Positions 44,702-57,744 of a stretch of DNA of 64,000 bases are shown one piece after another. Each line of letters opens with the position of its first letter. Positions within the stretch are counted from its first letter, which is position 1. Source of the stretch: Nocardioides sp. REDSEA-S33_B3 (GTDB taxonomy: Bacteria > Actinomycetota > Actinomycetes > Propionibacteriales > Nocardioidaceae); NCBI GenBank assembly GCA_001627335.1, contig LUPK01000041.1:1-64000 (forward strand), written 5' to 3'. The notes beneath the pieces are model-generated. The model had not been told where the DNA came from, made no database searches, and was given only the letters and a program-made list of their open reading frames with translations. The translations under genes were made by a program, and so were the position numbers.

Positions 44702-45154
44702 ATGCCCCGTCCCCGCCCCACCCGTGACGAGTACGTCGCCTGGCGCACCGTGACCACCCGTTGGCGTGACGACGACGCCTACGGCCACCTCAACAACGCG
44801 ACGTACTACGAGCTCTTCGACACCGCGGTGAACGCCCACCTCTACGAGGCGACCGGCGTCGACGTGCGCAAGCTCCCGCAGATTGGCGTGGTGGCGGAGA
44901 CCTCGTGCCAGTACTTCCGCGAGATCGGGTTCCCCGAGCCCATCGAGATGGGCATGGTCTGCGACCGTCTCGGCACCTCCTCGGCGATCTACCGGATCGG
45001 CCTCTTCCAGGGGGACGGTGACGAGGCGGCCGCGGAGGGGCGCTTCGTGCACGTGTACGTCGACAACACCGACCCCGCCCGCCCCGTGACCCCGATGCCG
45101 GACGTGATCCGCGCCGCAGTCGCCCCGCTCGTGCGCGGGGAGGAGCCGTCCTGA
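44702..45154 (+). CDS. Hotdog-fold acyl-CoA thioesterase
   Basis: A 150-aa protein of the 4-hydroxybenzoyl-CoA thioesterase type. The motif RWRDDDAYGHLNNATYYELF gives the catalytic Asp followed by the HxNN-like element of the hotdog family. A CoA-thioester hydrolase is expected, but the acyl group is unknown. ATG 44702, 48 bp after smc. Length normal. Confidence 0.88.
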   Translation: MPRPRPTRDEYVAWRTVTTRWRDDDAYGHLNNATYYELFDTAVNAHLYEATGVDVRKLPQIGVVAETSCQYFREIGFPEPIEMGMVCDRLGTSSAIYRIGLFQGDGDEAAAEGRFVHVYVDNTDPARPVTPMPDVIRAAVAPLVRGEEPS

Positions 45155-45170
45155 CCGGACCTGTGGCACG

Positions 45171-45392
45171 GTGGCCGGTGTGCTGACCATCCTCATCGCC
45201 ATGCTCGGGATCGTGGTGATCGCCGGCCTCGTGCTGTTCTACGTGGCCTTCCCGCACCGGGGCGAGACGCCGACGAACGGTGAGTGGCTCGGGTCCGCGA
45301 TGACCCGGGCCGCCGACCGTCTGCCCACCCTCGACGAGACCGACGGCGACGCCGCCGTCCGGCCGCGCCCGGAGCCGGACCCCCGCACCTGA
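45171..45392 (+). CDS. Small single-pass membrane protein
   Basis: A 73-aa protein with one N-terminal membrane helix (ILIAMLGIVVIAGLVLFYVAF) and a Pro/Asp/Arg-rich cytoplasmic tail. Not recognised. Codes just after the thioesterase (16 bp) and before ftsY, so it may be in that transcript. GTG 45171 or 45180 are both possible. Stop lies inside an 11-bp tandem repeat. Confidence 0.65.
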   Translation: MAGVLTILIAMLGIVVIAGLVLFYVAFPHRGETPTNGEWLGSAMTRAADRLPTLDETDGDAAVRPRPEPDPRT

Positions 45393-45426
45393 CCGGCACC
45401 TGACCCGCACCTGACCCGCACGTGAA
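45383..45426. repeat. 11-bp tandem repeat at the end of the small membrane gene
   Basis: Four copies of a CCGCACCTGAC unit, two exact and two with one or two changes, at 45383, 45394, 45405 and 45416. They include the stop codon TGA of the 73-aa gene. Confidence 0.8.
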
Positions 45427-45507
45427 CCGTGCCTGCCCGGTGCTCGGCCGGGGATCGCCGCCCGGGAGGACCCGCCGGTTCCTGACGGTCCCCGGGCCGG
45501 TGGTTGG

Positions 45508-46677
45508 ATGGCGCCCATGGACTCCGTCGCCCTGCTGATCCTGCTCGTCGCCCTGGCCGGCGTCGCCCTCGTGGCGGTCGTCGTCGGGCTCGTGGTCACC
45601 GGCCGGCGCAAGCCGGCGCCGCTCCCGGAGACGCACAGCGACGTCCTCACCACGCCACCGGCCGACCCCGAGGCCCCGACCGAGCTGAGTGCGCCGCCGG
45701 CGACGCTGGAGCCGGAGGTCGAGCCCGGGGTCGAGGAGCCGGCGGCGCCGGTGCTCGAGCGGCCGGAGGGCACCGCCTCGCGGCTCGTGCGGCTGCGCCA
45801 GCGCCTGGCCGGGTCCCAGGGCACGCTGGGCCGCGGCCTGCTCGCCCTGCTCTCGCGGGACCGTCTCGACGAGGACACGTGGGAGTCCATCGAGGACACC
45901 CTGCTCACCGCCGACATCGGCGTGGCGCCCACCCAGGAGCTGGTGGAGCGCCTCCGCACCCGGCTGCGCGTCGAGGGGGAGGGCGATCCCCGCACGGTCC
46001 TGCGCGAGGAGCTCGTCGCGCTGGTCGACCCCGACCTCGACCGTCGCCTCCAGGTCAGCGGCGAGGACGGGACCCCCGGCGTCGTGCTGGTCGTGGGTGT
46101 CAACGGCGCCGGCAAGACCACCACGGTGGGCAAGATCGCGCGCATCCTCGTCGCCGAGGACCGCAGCGTCGTCCTCGGTGCTGCTGACACCTTCCGCGCT
46201 GCGGCGGTCGAGCAGCTGGCCACCTGGGGCGAGCGGGTCGGCGTCGACGTCGTCCGGGGCGAGGAGGGGGCCGACCCCGCCAGCGTCGCCTTCCGAGCCG
46301 TCCAGAGCGGTACCGAGCGCGGCGTGGACACCGTCCTGGTGGACACGGCCGGCCGCCTGCAGAACAAGCAGGGCCTGATGGACGAGCTGGGCAAGGTCAA
46401 GCGGGTCATCGAGAAGCAGGCGCCGGTCACCGAGGTGCTGCTCGTCCTCGACGCGACCACCGGCCAGAACGGCCTGATCCAGGCCCGCGTCTTCTCCGAG
46501 GCCGTCGCGGTCACCGGCATCGTGCTCACCAAGCTCGACGGGTCGGCCAAGGGCGGCATCGTCGTGCAGGTCCAGCGCGAGCTCGGCGTGCCCGTCAAGC
46601 TCGTCGGCCTGGGGGAGGGGCCCGACGACCTCGCGCCCTTCGACGCCGGCGCCTTCGTGGACGCGCTGCTCGGCTGA
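45508..46677 (+). CDS. ftsY: Signal recognition particle receptor FtsY
   Basis: A 389-aa SRP GTPase receptor. An N-terminal membrane helix (VALLILLVALAGVALVAVVVG), an acidic Pro/Glu linker, then the NG domain with GVNGAGKTTT (about 197-206), DTAGR and TKLDGSAKGG. It docks the SRP-ribosome complex at the membrane with Ffh and SecYEG. ATG 45508 was chosen, with an in-frame ATG at 45517 equally possible. The genetic neighbour smc is a conserved partner. Confidence 0.97.
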   Translation: MAPMDSVALLILLVALAGVALVAVVVGLVVTGRRKPAPLPETHSDVLTTPPADPEAPTELSAPPATLEPEVEPGVEEPAAPVLERPEGTASRLVRLRQRLAGSQGTLGRGLLALLSRDRLDEDTWESIEDTLLTADIGVAPTQELVERLRTRLRVEGEGDPRTVLREELVALVDPDLDRRLQVSGEDGTPGVVLVVGVNGAGKTTTVGKIARILVAEDRSVVLGAADTFRAAAVEQLATWGERVGVDVVRGEEGADPASVAFRAVQSGTERGVDTVLVDTAGRLQNKQGLMDELGKVKRVIEKQAPVTEVLLVLDATTGQNGLIQARVFSEAVAVTGIVLTKLDGSAKGGIVVQVQRELGVPVKLVGLGEGPDDLAPFDAGAFVDALLG

Positions 46678-46755
46678 GCCGCGCTTCCACCGCGGCGGTG
46701 GGCGCAAACCTCCCGCCCGCTGCCGTCATGCAGATGTAACACAGCGGGCGCACCT

Positions 46756-46793
46756 GTTGCGTGACCGAAACAACGCGCGCGGAGCGAGGAAAC
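46756..46793 (+). promoter_or_regulatory. Candidate GlnR-type box before amtB
   Basis: Two GAAAC half-sites (46767-46771 and 46789-46793) lie exactly 22 bp apart, the spacing of the GlnR b-sites; the first is preceded at 11 bp by GTTGC (46756-46760), near the a-site GTNAC. The second a-site (46778-46782) does not match. The box is 106 bp before the amtB start. GlnR control of amtB-glnB is known in actinobacteria, so this is likely but weakly supported. Confidence 0.4.
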
Positions 46794-46899
46794 CTCCGGC
46801 CTGTTTGGTCGAGTCACGAATGGGGCGGACCCCCTCCCGACAGTGCTGTCGTGCAGCCCTGGGTGCCGTTCCCCCCGTACAGATTCCCCTGGAGGTTTT

Positions 46900-51290
<4,391 letters not shown>

Positions 51291-51299
51291 GCTGGGCGG

Positions 51300-52886
51300 G
51301 TGTTCGCCACCCTCTCCGATCGCCTCGCCGACACCTTCAAGAACCTCCGGGGGAAGGGCCGTCTCTCCGAGGCCGACATCGATGCCACCGCGCGCGAGAT
51401 CCGTATCGCGCTGCTCGAGGCCGACGTCGCCCTCCCGGTGGTCAAGGAGTTCGTCGGCGCGGTCAAGGAGCGTGCGCGCGGCGAGGAGGTCAGCGGTGCG
51501 CTGAACCCGGCGCAGCAGATCGTCAAGATCGTCAACGAGGAGCTCGTCAACATCCTCGGTGGCGAGACGCGCCGGCTGCGCTACGCCAAGAACGGCCCCA
51601 CCGTCATCATGCTCGCCGGCCTCCAGGGCGCCGGCAAGACCACGCTCGCGGCCAAGCTCGCGCTGTGGCTCAAGGAGCAGGGCAAGACCCCGATGCTGGT
51701 CGCCTGCGACCTCCAGCGCCCCAACGCGGTCAACCAGCTGCAGGTCAACGGTGAGCGCGTCGGCGTCCCGGTCTTCGCCCCCGAGCCCGGCAACGGGACC
51801 GGTGACCCGGTCGGGGTCGCCCAGGCGTCGATCGAGGAGGCCAAGCGCAAGCTCCACGACGTGGTCATCGTCGACACCGCCGGTCGACTCGGCGTCGACG
51901 CCGAGCTGATGCAGCAGGCCGCCGACATCCGCGACGCGGTGCAGCCCGACGAGGTGCTCTTCGTCGTCGACGCCATGATCGGCCAGGACGCCGTGACCAC
52001 GGCCCAGGCCTTCCTCGAGGGTGTCGGGTACGACGCCGTCGTGCTCACCAAGCTCGACGGCGACGCCCGCGGTGGTGCCGCGCTGTCGATCGCCTCCATC
52101 ACCGGCAAGCCGGTCATGTTCGCCTCCAACGGCGAGAAGCTCACCGACTTCGACCTCTTCCACCCCGACCGGATGGCCTCGCGCATCCTCGACATGGGTG
52201 ACGTGCTCACCCTGATCGAGCAGGCGGAGAAGACCTTCGACGCCGAGCAGGCGATGAAGGCCGCCGAGAAGCTCTCCGGTCGCGGCGGTGAGTTCACCCT
52301 GGTCGACTTCCTCGAGCAGATGCAGCAGGTCCGCAAGCTCGGCTCGATGTCGAAGATCATGGGGATGCTGCCCGGGATGGGGCAGTTCCGCGACCAGCTC
52401 GAGAACTTCGACGACCGCGAGATCGACCGCATCCAGGCGATCATCTACTCGATGACGCCGGCCGAGCGCATCAACCCCAAGATCATCGACGGGTCCCGCC
52501 GCCAGCGCATCGCCAAGGGATGCGGGCGCACCGTGACCGACGTCAACCAGCTCGTCGACCGCTTCTTCGAGGCCCGCAAGATGATGACCCAGCTCGCCAA
52601 GGGCGGCGGGATGCCCGGCATGCCGGGGATGCCCGGGATGCCCGGGATGCCCGGGATGGGCGGCGGCAAGGGCCGCAAGCCCAAGCAGCAGCAGAAGAAG
52701 GGCAAGGGCGGCAAGCGCGTCTCCGGCAACCCCGCCAAGGCGGCCCAGGCCGAGAAGGCGGCGAAGGAGAAGGCCGCCTCCGCCGGTGGCAACCCCTTCG
52801 GGATGCCGGGCGGCGACGAGGTCGACTACGAGAAGGCCGCCGCCGAGCTGAACCTCCCGAAGGACTTCTCGAAGTTCCTGAAGTGA
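51300..52886 (+). CDS. ffh: Signal recognition particle protein Ffh
   Basis: A 528-aa SRP GTPase that binds signal peptides and 4.5S RNA. Start MFATLSDRLADTFKNL, NG domain with GLQGAGKTT (107-115), DTAGR and TKLDGDARGG, then the Met-rich M domain. The M domain includes five consecutive Met-Pro-Gly triplets from residue 438 (52611-52655, 9-bp DNA repeat). GTG start, 9 bp after glnD. Its partner FtsY is 4.6 kb upstream. Confidence 0.97.
   Translation: MFATLSDRLADTFKNLRGKGRLSEADIDATAREIRIALLEADVALPVVKEFVGAVKERARGEEVSGALNPAQQIVKIVNEELVNILGGETRRLRYAKNGPTVIMLAGLQGAGKTTLAAKLALWLKEQGKTPMLVACDLQRPNAVNQLQVNGERVGVPVFAPEPGNGTGDPVGVAQASIEEAKRKLHDVVIVDTAGRLGVDAELMQQAADIRDAVQPDEVLFVVDAMIGQDAVTTAQAFLEGVGYDAVVLTKLDGDARGGAALSIASITGKPVMFASNGEKLTDFDLFHPDRMASRILDMGDVLTLIEQAEKTFDAEQAMKAAEKLSGRGGEFTLVDFLEQMQQVRKLGSMSKIMGMLPGMGQFRDQLENFDDREIDRIQAIIYSMTPAERINPKIIDGSRRQRIAKGCGRTVTDVNQLVDRFFEARKMMTQLAKGGGMPGMPGMPGMPGMPGMGGGKGRKPKQQQKKGKGGKRVSGNPAKAAQAEKAAKEKAASAGGNPFGMPGGDEVDYEKAAAELNLPKDFSKFLK
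52611..52655 (+). repeat. 9-bp coding repeat (Met-Pro-Gly) in ffh
   Basis: Five in-frame ATG-CCC/CCG-GGN units encode five MPG triplets within the M domain of Ffh. MPG-rich segments are usual in actinobacterial Ffh. Confidence 0.9.
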
Positions 52887-53251
52887 GGTCGGTCCTGGTC
52901 GTCGACGCCGCCAACGTGGTCGGCGCGCGACCCGATGGCTGGTGGAAGGACCGCGCCGGGGCGGCGCGCCGGCTGCACGAGCAGCTCCTGACCGCCGACG
53001 TGCCCGGCGACGAGCTCGTGCTCGTCCTCGAGGGTGCCGCCAAGGGCGGGGTGAAGGCCGGGCGGGACGCCCACGTGCGGACCGTGCACGCGCCCAAGGA
53101 CGGCGACGCGACCATCCTTGCCGAGGCGCGTCGGGCTGCGGAGAAGGGGCGATCGGTCACGGTGGTCACCGCCGACCGGGCGCTGGCCGCCAACGTCACC
53201 GGTGCCGGGGCCCGGGTCGTCGGCCCGTCGTGGCTGCTGGACCGCCTCTGA
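52883..53251 (+). CDS. NYN/PIN-like nucleic-acid-binding domain protein
   Basis: A 122-aa protein. VLVVDAANVVGARPDGWWKDR is the N-terminal beta strand with an acidic Asp typical of NYN/PIN nucleases, and TVVTADRALAANV the later metal-site segment with another Asp. It may be a nuclease, but the family is only loosely characterised. GTG start overlaps the ffh stop (GTGA), so it is coupled to ffh. Confidence 0.78.
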   Translation: MRSVLVVDAANVVGARPDGWWKDRAGAARRLHEQLLTADVPGDELVLVLEGAAKGGVKAGRDAHVRTVHAPKDGDATILAEARRAAEKGRSVTVVTADRALAANVTGAGARVVGPSWLLDRL

Positions 53252-53279
53252 GCTGGCTGAACCGCGTACGGTGCGGGCC

Positions 53280-54362
53280 ATGACTGCGCTGAAGTTCTCC
53301 GGTCCGGTGCTGGGCGAGCAGGGCGAGGAGGTCCGCGACCTGTACGTCGTCGACGGACGGATCACCTTCGAGCCGCAGCCCGGGGCCGAGACGGCCGGCC
53401 GAGGCTGGATCGTCCCCGGCCTCGTCGACGCCCACAACCACCTCGGCCTCGAGGACGGTGGGGCGGTGAGTGAGGAGGACACGCTCGCGCAGGCGTTGGC
53501 CGATCGCGACACCGGGGCCCTGCTGCTGCGCGACTGCGGCTCGCCCGCCGACACCCGCTGGGTCCAGGAGCGCGAGGACCTGCCGCGCCTGATCCGCGCC
53601 GGGCGGCACATCGCGCGCACGAAGCGCTATATCCGCAACTACGCGCACGAGGTCGAGCCGGCCGACCTGCCGGCGTACGTCGTCCAGGAGGCGCGGCGCG
53701 GTGACGGCTGGGTCAAGCTCGTGGGGGACTGGATCTCCCGCGACGCTGGTGACCTGGCGCCGTCGTTCCCGACCGAGGCGTTCGCCGCGGCCATCGAGGC
53801 CGCGCACGCCGAGGGCGCCAAGGTGACCGCGCACTGCTTCGGTCGCGACGTGCTGCAGGGCCTGCTCGACGCGGGCATCGACTGCCTGGAGCACGGCACC
53901 GGGCTCTCGATCGACCAGGTCGAGCAGATGGCGACGCAGGGCGTCGCGCTGGTGCCGACGGTGCTGCAGACCGACAAGTTCCCGGTCTTCGCCGACCAGG
54001 GGCGCGAGAAGTTCCCGGCGTACGCCGACACCATGGAGACCCTGCATGCCCGGCGTCGTGAGGCGTTGATGGCGGCCCACGAGGCGGGTGTGGCCCTCTA
54101 CGTCGGCTCCGACGGGGGCGGGACCGGGCGTCACGGCTACCTGTGGGAGGAGGTCCGGGCGATGCACGAGATGGGCATGCCCGCCCCCGACGTGGTGGCC
54201 GCGGCGTCCTGGCGTGCGCGGGAGTGGCTGGGCTTCTCCGGCCTCGAGGAGGGGGCGGAGGCCGACTTCGTCGTGCTGGACCGCGACCCGCGCGCCGACC
54301 TGTCGGTGCTCGCCGAGCCCGAGCGCGTGGTGCTGCGGGGGAGCGTCGTCGCAGCCCGGTAG
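53280..54362 (+). CDS. Amidohydrolase-family metal-dependent hydrolase
   Basis: A 360-aa TIM-barrel enzyme. HxH in DAHNHLG, a likely bridging Lys in VKLVGDW, later ligands in AHCFG and LEHGTG, and the final Asp in YVGSDGG. It fits the imidazolonepropionase/prolidase-like amidohydrolase group (COG1228). The substrate is unknown. ATG 53280. It lies between ffh-NYN and rpsP. Confidence 0.88.
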   Translation: MTALKFSGPVLGEQGEEVRDLYVVDGRITFEPQPGAETAGRGWIVPGLVDAHNHLGLEDGGAVSEEDTLAQALADRDTGALLLRDCGSPADTRWVQEREDLPRLIRAGRHIARTKRYIRNYAHEVEPADLPAYVVQEARRGDGWVKLVGDWISRDAGDLAPSFPTEAFAAAIEAAHAEGAKVTAHCFGRDVLQGLLDAGIDCLEHGTGLSIDQVEQMATQGVALVPTVLQTDKFPVFADQGREKFPAYADTMETLHARRREALMAAHEAGVALYVGSDGGGTGRHGYLWEEVRAMHEMGMPAPDVVAAASWRAREWLGFSGLEEGAEADFVVLDRDPRADLSVLAEPERVVLRGSVVAAR

Positions 54363-54396
54363 CCACGCGGCCTGACCGACGGCGGATCCGACGACG

Positions 54397-54445
54397 GAGC
54401 CGATTTCTGAGCCGATTTCTGGTCCTGAGGGGGCCGTGGCATCAT
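54397..54445 (+). promoter_or_regulatory. Candidate rpsP promoter with a 12-bp direct repeat
   Basis: GAGCCGATTTCT occurs twice in direct tandem (54397-54408 and 54409-54420). The second copy gives a TTTCTG (54416-54421) followed, after 18 bp, by CATCAT (54440-54445), a possible -35/-10 pair. A similar TTTCTG-N19-CACACT arrangement precedes rplS (57127-57157). The remaining 133 bp to the rpsP start are a leader with no gene. Confidence 0.4.
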
Positions 54446-54578
54446 TTCGGGCTGAGTCCTGCCCGGTGGGAACCCTCTCACTCCCGCCCGTGGCAGAGCC
54501 CGCGAGGCACGCGTGCCCGGTCCCCACCTGGTTCCCGTGCGCCTCACCACCTTCCACCATCGAGGAGACACCACAACC

Positions 54579-55076
54579 GTGGCCGTCAAGATCCGTTTGA
54601 AGCGCCTGGGCAAGATCCGGGTGCCGCAGTACCGCATCGTCGTCGTCGACTCCCGCAAGAAGCGCGACGGCAAGGTAATCGAGGAGATCGGCAAGTACCA
54701 CCCCAAGGAGGACCCGTCGTACATCGACGTCGTCTCCGAGCGGGCGCAGTACTGGCTCGGCGTGGGCGCGCAGCCCTCGGACGCCGTGGCCGCCATCCTC
54801 AAGATCACCGGCGACTGGCAGAAGTTCAAGGGCCTCCCGGGCGAGGAGGGCACCCTGAAGGTCAAGCCCGCCAAGCGCGACAAGCTCGAGATCTTCAACG
54901 AGGCCCTCAAGGAGGCTGACGGCGACGCCGCCGCGGCCACCACCAAGAAGGCCAGCAAGAAGGCCGAGAAGACCGAGGAGCCCAAGGCCGAGGAGACCCC
55001 GGCTGAGGAGCCCAAGGCCGAGGAGACCGCCGAGGCGCCCGCCGCCGAGGCCGGCGACGACAAGGCCGAGGCCTGA
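54579..55076 (+). CDS. rpsP: 30S ribosomal protein S16
   Basis: A 165-aa protein. Residues 1-85 are S16 ([29 protein letters not shown]). The rest is an acidic/Lys/Ala-rich tail (repeats such as [14 protein letters not shown]) common in actinobacteria. S16 binds 16S rRNA during 30S assembly. GTG 54579 was chosen over the longer frame for the GAGGAG site 54562-54567. First gene of the rpsP-KH-rimM-trmD-rplS unit. Confidence 0.96.
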   Translation: MAVKIRLKRLGKIRVPQYRIVVVDSRKKRDGKVIEEIGKYHPKEDPSYIDVVSERAQYWLGVGAQPSDAVAAILKITGDWQKFKGLPGEEGTLKVKPAKRDKLEIFNEALKEADGDAAAATTKKASKKAEKTEEPKAEETPAEEPKAEETAEAPAAEAGDDKAEA

Positions 55077-55081
55077 GCGCC

Positions 55082-55324
55082 ATGCTCGCCGAGGCGCTCG
55101 AGCACCTGGTGCGCGGCATCGTCGACAACCCCGACGAGGTCAGCGTCCGCGACAAGCAGCTGCGACGCGGCTCGGTCCTCGAGGTCCGGGTCCACCCCGA
55201 CGACCTCGGCAAGGTGATCGGCCGCGGTGGCCGCACCGCGAGCGCGTTCCGCACCGTGGTGAGCGCGCTGGCCGGCAAGGGCGGTGCGCGCGTCGACTTC
55301 GTCGACGTCGACCGTCGGCGCTGA
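55082..55324 (+). CDS. KH-domain RNA-binding protein (KhpA-like)
   Basis: An 80-aa protein of one KH fold. The GxxG loop is GKVIGRGG. Such proteins sit between rpsP and rimM in many bacteria and bind small RNAs and rRNA. ATG 55082, 5 bp after rpsP. Confidence 0.93.
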   Translation: MLAEALEHLVRGIVDNPDEVSVRDKQLRRGSVLEVRVHPDDLGKVIGRGGRTASAFRTVVSALAGKGGARVDFVDVDRRR

Positions 55325-55344
55325 CCGGCAGCCTGTAGTTCCGC

Positions 55345-55381
55345 GCACCGACCCGCCAGAGGATCTCTGGCGGGTCGGTGC
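55345..55381 (+). terminator. Strong hairpin inside the rpsP-rimM unit
   Basis: A perfect 17-bp stem (55345-55361 with 55365-55381) with a 3-nt loop, 20 bp after the KH gene's stop and 36 bp before the rimM GTG. No T-run follows. This is a stronger terminator than most in the window, although the following genes (rimM, trmD) usually belong to the same transcript. Confidence 0.75.
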
Positions 55382-55417
55382 ACATTTCAGAGCACCGCAC
55401 GAGAAGAGGAGTCCCGC

Positions 55418-55966
55418 GTGGAGGGCATCGAGGTCGTCGTCGGCCGGATCGGCAAGCCGCACGGCATCCGCGGCGAGGTGACCGTCGACGTGCGCTCCGA
55501 CGAGCCGGAGAAGCGGTTCGCCGACGGAGCGCGGCTGCGCACCGAGGCACCCCGTGGGTCGGCGGGCGTCCCCGGCCACCTGACGGTGGCCCGGACGCGC
55601 TGGCACCAGGGCGTGCTGCTGGTCGCCTTCGAGGAGGCGGCCGACCGCAACGTCGCCGAGACCCTCCGTGGCACGGTGCTGCACGTGACCCTCGGCGCGG
55701 AGGACACCCCCGAGGACCCCGACGAGTTCTACGACCACCAGCTGGTCGGGCTCGCGGTCCACGACCTCGAGGGCGTGGTGATCGGCGAGGTCACCGGGCT
55801 GGTCCACGGCGGTGCGCAGGACCTGCTCGCGGTCCGGGCCACCGACGGCCGCGCCACGCTGGTGCCCTTCGTCGCGGCCCTCGTGCCCGAGGTCGACCTC
55901 GACGGGGGCCGGGTCGTGGTCGCCGACCGGCCCGGTCTCGTGGCGCCGCTGCCCGACGAGGACTGA
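55418..55966 (+). CDS. rimM: Ribosome maturation factor RimM
   Basis: A 182-aa protein with an N-terminal beta-barrel ([18 protein letters not shown], the family start) and a C-terminal PRC barrel ([23 protein letters not shown]). It helps late 30S assembly by binding S19. GTG 55418. trmD starts 7 bp after its stop. Confidence 0.96.
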   Translation: MEGIEVVVGRIGKPHGIRGEVTVDVRSDEPEKRFADGARLRTEAPRGSAGVPGHLTVARTRWHQGVLLVAFEEAADRNVAETLRGTVLHVTLGAEDTPEDPDEFYDHQLVGLAVHDLEGVVIGEVTGLVHGGAQDLLAVRATDGRATLVPFVAALVPEVDLDGGRVVVADRPGLVAPLPDED

Positions 55967-55973
55967 GCGCGCC

Positions 55974-57140
55974 GTGCGCCTGGACTACCTCACGATCTTC
56001 CCCGACTACCTCGACGCGCTGCGGCTCTCGTTGCCCGGCAAGGCGGTCGAGAAGGGCCTCCTCGAGCTGCACGTCCACGACCTGCGCTCGTGGACCCACG
56101 ACCGGCACCGGACCGTCGACGACACGCCGTACGGCGGTGGCGCCGGCATGGTCCTCAAGCCCGAGCCGTTCGGCGAGGCGCTCGACGAGCTCGCGGTCGA
56201 CGGCGCGACCGTCGTGGTGCCGACCCCCGCCGGGCGACGGTTCACCCAGCCGCTGGCGCGCGAGCTCGCGACCAGGGAGCGCCTGGTCTTCCTGTGCGGG
56301 CGCTACGAGGGCATCGACCAGCGGGTGCTCGACCACGTGGCGACCCGCGCCGAGCTCGTCGAGCTCTCGCTGGGCGACTACGTCCTCAACGGCGGGGAGG
56401 TCGCGGCGCTGGCGATGACCGAGGCGGTCGTGCGGCTGCTGCCCGGCTTCATGGGCAACGCCGCCTCGCTGGTCGAGGAGTCCCACGAGTCCGGGCTCCT
56501 CGAGCACCCCGTCTACACCAAGCCCGCGTCCTGGCGCGGGCACGAGGTCCCGCCGGTGCTCATGTCGGGCAACCACGGCGCCATCTCGGCATGGCGCCAC
56601 GAGCAGGCGCTGTCCCGGACCGCGGAGCGTCGCCCGGACCTGCTGCCCCCGACCGCGGTCGGGGCGGACTGGACGATCGAGCCCGCCGTCCCTGCCGACG
56701 CCGGTGAGCTGTGGACGCTGCAGCGCGCCTGCTGGGTCACCGAGGCCGTCGTGAACGACGAGCTGCGCATCCCCGCGCTCCACGAGGAGCTCGACGACGT
56801 CGTGGCCGGGCTGGGGGAGTGGCGCACCTGGGTGGTGCGGGTCGCCGGGCGCCTGGTCGGGTCGGTGCGGGCGCGGACCGAGGTCACCGAGCGGGGCGAG
56901 GTGTGGGAGATCGGACGGCTGATGGTCGCCCCGGACCTGCGCGGTCGCGGCCTCGGCCGGGTCCTGCTCGAGCACGCCGAGCGCGCCGCGCCCGGGTCGG
57001 CGACGGCGTACCGGCTGGTGACGGGGGCCGGGGGCGAGGCGAACCTGCGTCGGTACAAGCGGGCCGGCTACCGCGTCGTCGAGGTGCTCGACGGCCCGGC
57101 CGGCCCCGCGGTGCTGGTCAAGCGGATTTCTGCCCGCTGA
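55974..57140 (+). CDS. trmD: tRNA (guanine37-N1)-methyltransferase with C-terminal GNAT domain
   Basis: A 388-aa fusion. Residues 1-230 are TrmD: start [14 protein letters not shown] knot motifs [11 protein letters not shown] and [10 protein letters not shown], and [16 protein letters not shown]. This part methylates G37 of tRNAs to prevent frameshifts. Residues about 235-388 are a GNAT acetyltransferase-like domain ([24 protein letters not shown], with the RGRGLG acetyl-CoA signature near 323). TrmD alone is about 240 aa. There is no stop between them, so it is one polypeptide. GTG 55974. Confidence 0.95.
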   Translation: MRLDYLTIFPDYLDALRLSLPGKAVEKGLLELHVHDLRSWTHDRHRTVDDTPYGGGAGMVLKPEPFGEALDELAVDGATVVVPTPAGRRFTQPLARELATRERLVFLCGRYEGIDQRVLDHVATRAELVELSLGDYVLNGGEVAALAMTEAVVRLLPGFMGNAASLVEESHESGLLEHPVYTKPASWRGHEVPPVLMSGNHGAISAWRHEQALSRTAERRPDLLPPTAVGADWTIEPAVPADAGELWTLQRACWVTEAVVNDELRIPALHEELDDVVAGLGEWRTWVVRVAGRLVGSVRARTEVTERGEVWEIGRLMVAPDLRGRGLGRVLLEHAERAAPGSATAYRLVTGAGGEANLRRYKRAGYRVVEVLDGPAGPAVLVKRISAR

Positions 57141-57157
57141 CGGCGCTGTGGCACACT
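57127..57157 (+). promoter_or_regulatory. Candidate rplS promoter (TTTCTG-N19-CACACT)
   Basis: TTTCTG (57127-57132) lies in the last codons of trmD and CACACT (57152-57157) 19 bp later. The same GGATTTCTG-like and GTGGCA context occurs before rpsP. A 170-bp leader follows without a coding feature. A shared regulator is possible. Confidence 0.35.
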
Positions 57158-57327
57158 CGGTGGCTGGCCAGAGTCGGCCGAAGGGTCGCTCCGAGGATCG
57201 CACGGAGGACCTGCGCCGGGCCCCTGCCACAGGGGGAGCCCCGCGCCGCCGGCCACGACGACCTGGTCCACACCTGAACACACACCTTCCGTACCGCGGC
57301 TGACCTGTGGCACTCGCGAGGAGAACC

Positions 57328-57678
57328 ATGAGCAACGTGATCGCCGATCTCGGCACCGCCATCAAGCGCGACGACGTCCCCGACTTCCGCGCCGGCGACA
57401 GCATCAAGGTCCACGTCAAGGTCGTCGAGGGCAACCGCTCGCGCGTCCAGGTCTTCCAGGGCGTCGTCATCCGCGTCCAGGGCGCGGGCATCGGCCGCAC
57501 CTTCACCGTCCGCAAGGTCTCCTTCGGCGTCGGCGTGGAGCGCACCTTCCCGCTGCACTCCCCGATCTTCGAGAAGATCGAGGTCGTCACCCGCGGTGAC
57601 GTGCGTCGCGCCAAGCTCTACTACCTGCGCAACCTGCGCGGCAAGGCTGCCAAGATCAAGGAGCGCCGCGAGGCCTGA
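57328..57678 (+). CDS. rplS: 50S ribosomal protein L19
   Basis: A 116-aa ribosomal protein: [21 protein letters not shown] and [26 protein letters not shown] are family signatures. ATG 57328 is preceded by GCGAGGAGAACC. L19 lies at the 30S-50S interface. lepB follows after 66 bp. Confidence 0.97.
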   Translation: MSNVIADLGTAIKRDDVPDFRAGDSIKVHVKVVEGNRSRVQVFQGVVIRVQGAGIGRTFTVRKVSFGVGVERTFPLHSPIFEKIEVVTRGDVRRAKLYYLRNLRGKAAKIKERREA

Positions 57679-57744
57679 GCAGCACCACGCGATCACGGGA
57701 GGGTCGCTGCCAGGGCCACGAGCCCCGGTCCTTAGACTTCCCGC

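Noticed and set aside
42176..45202. Long minus-strand open frame opposite smc and the thioesterase
   Set aside because: Same reason: a shadow of the real plus-strand genes, rich in Leu, Gly, Arg and Val with no recognisable motif.
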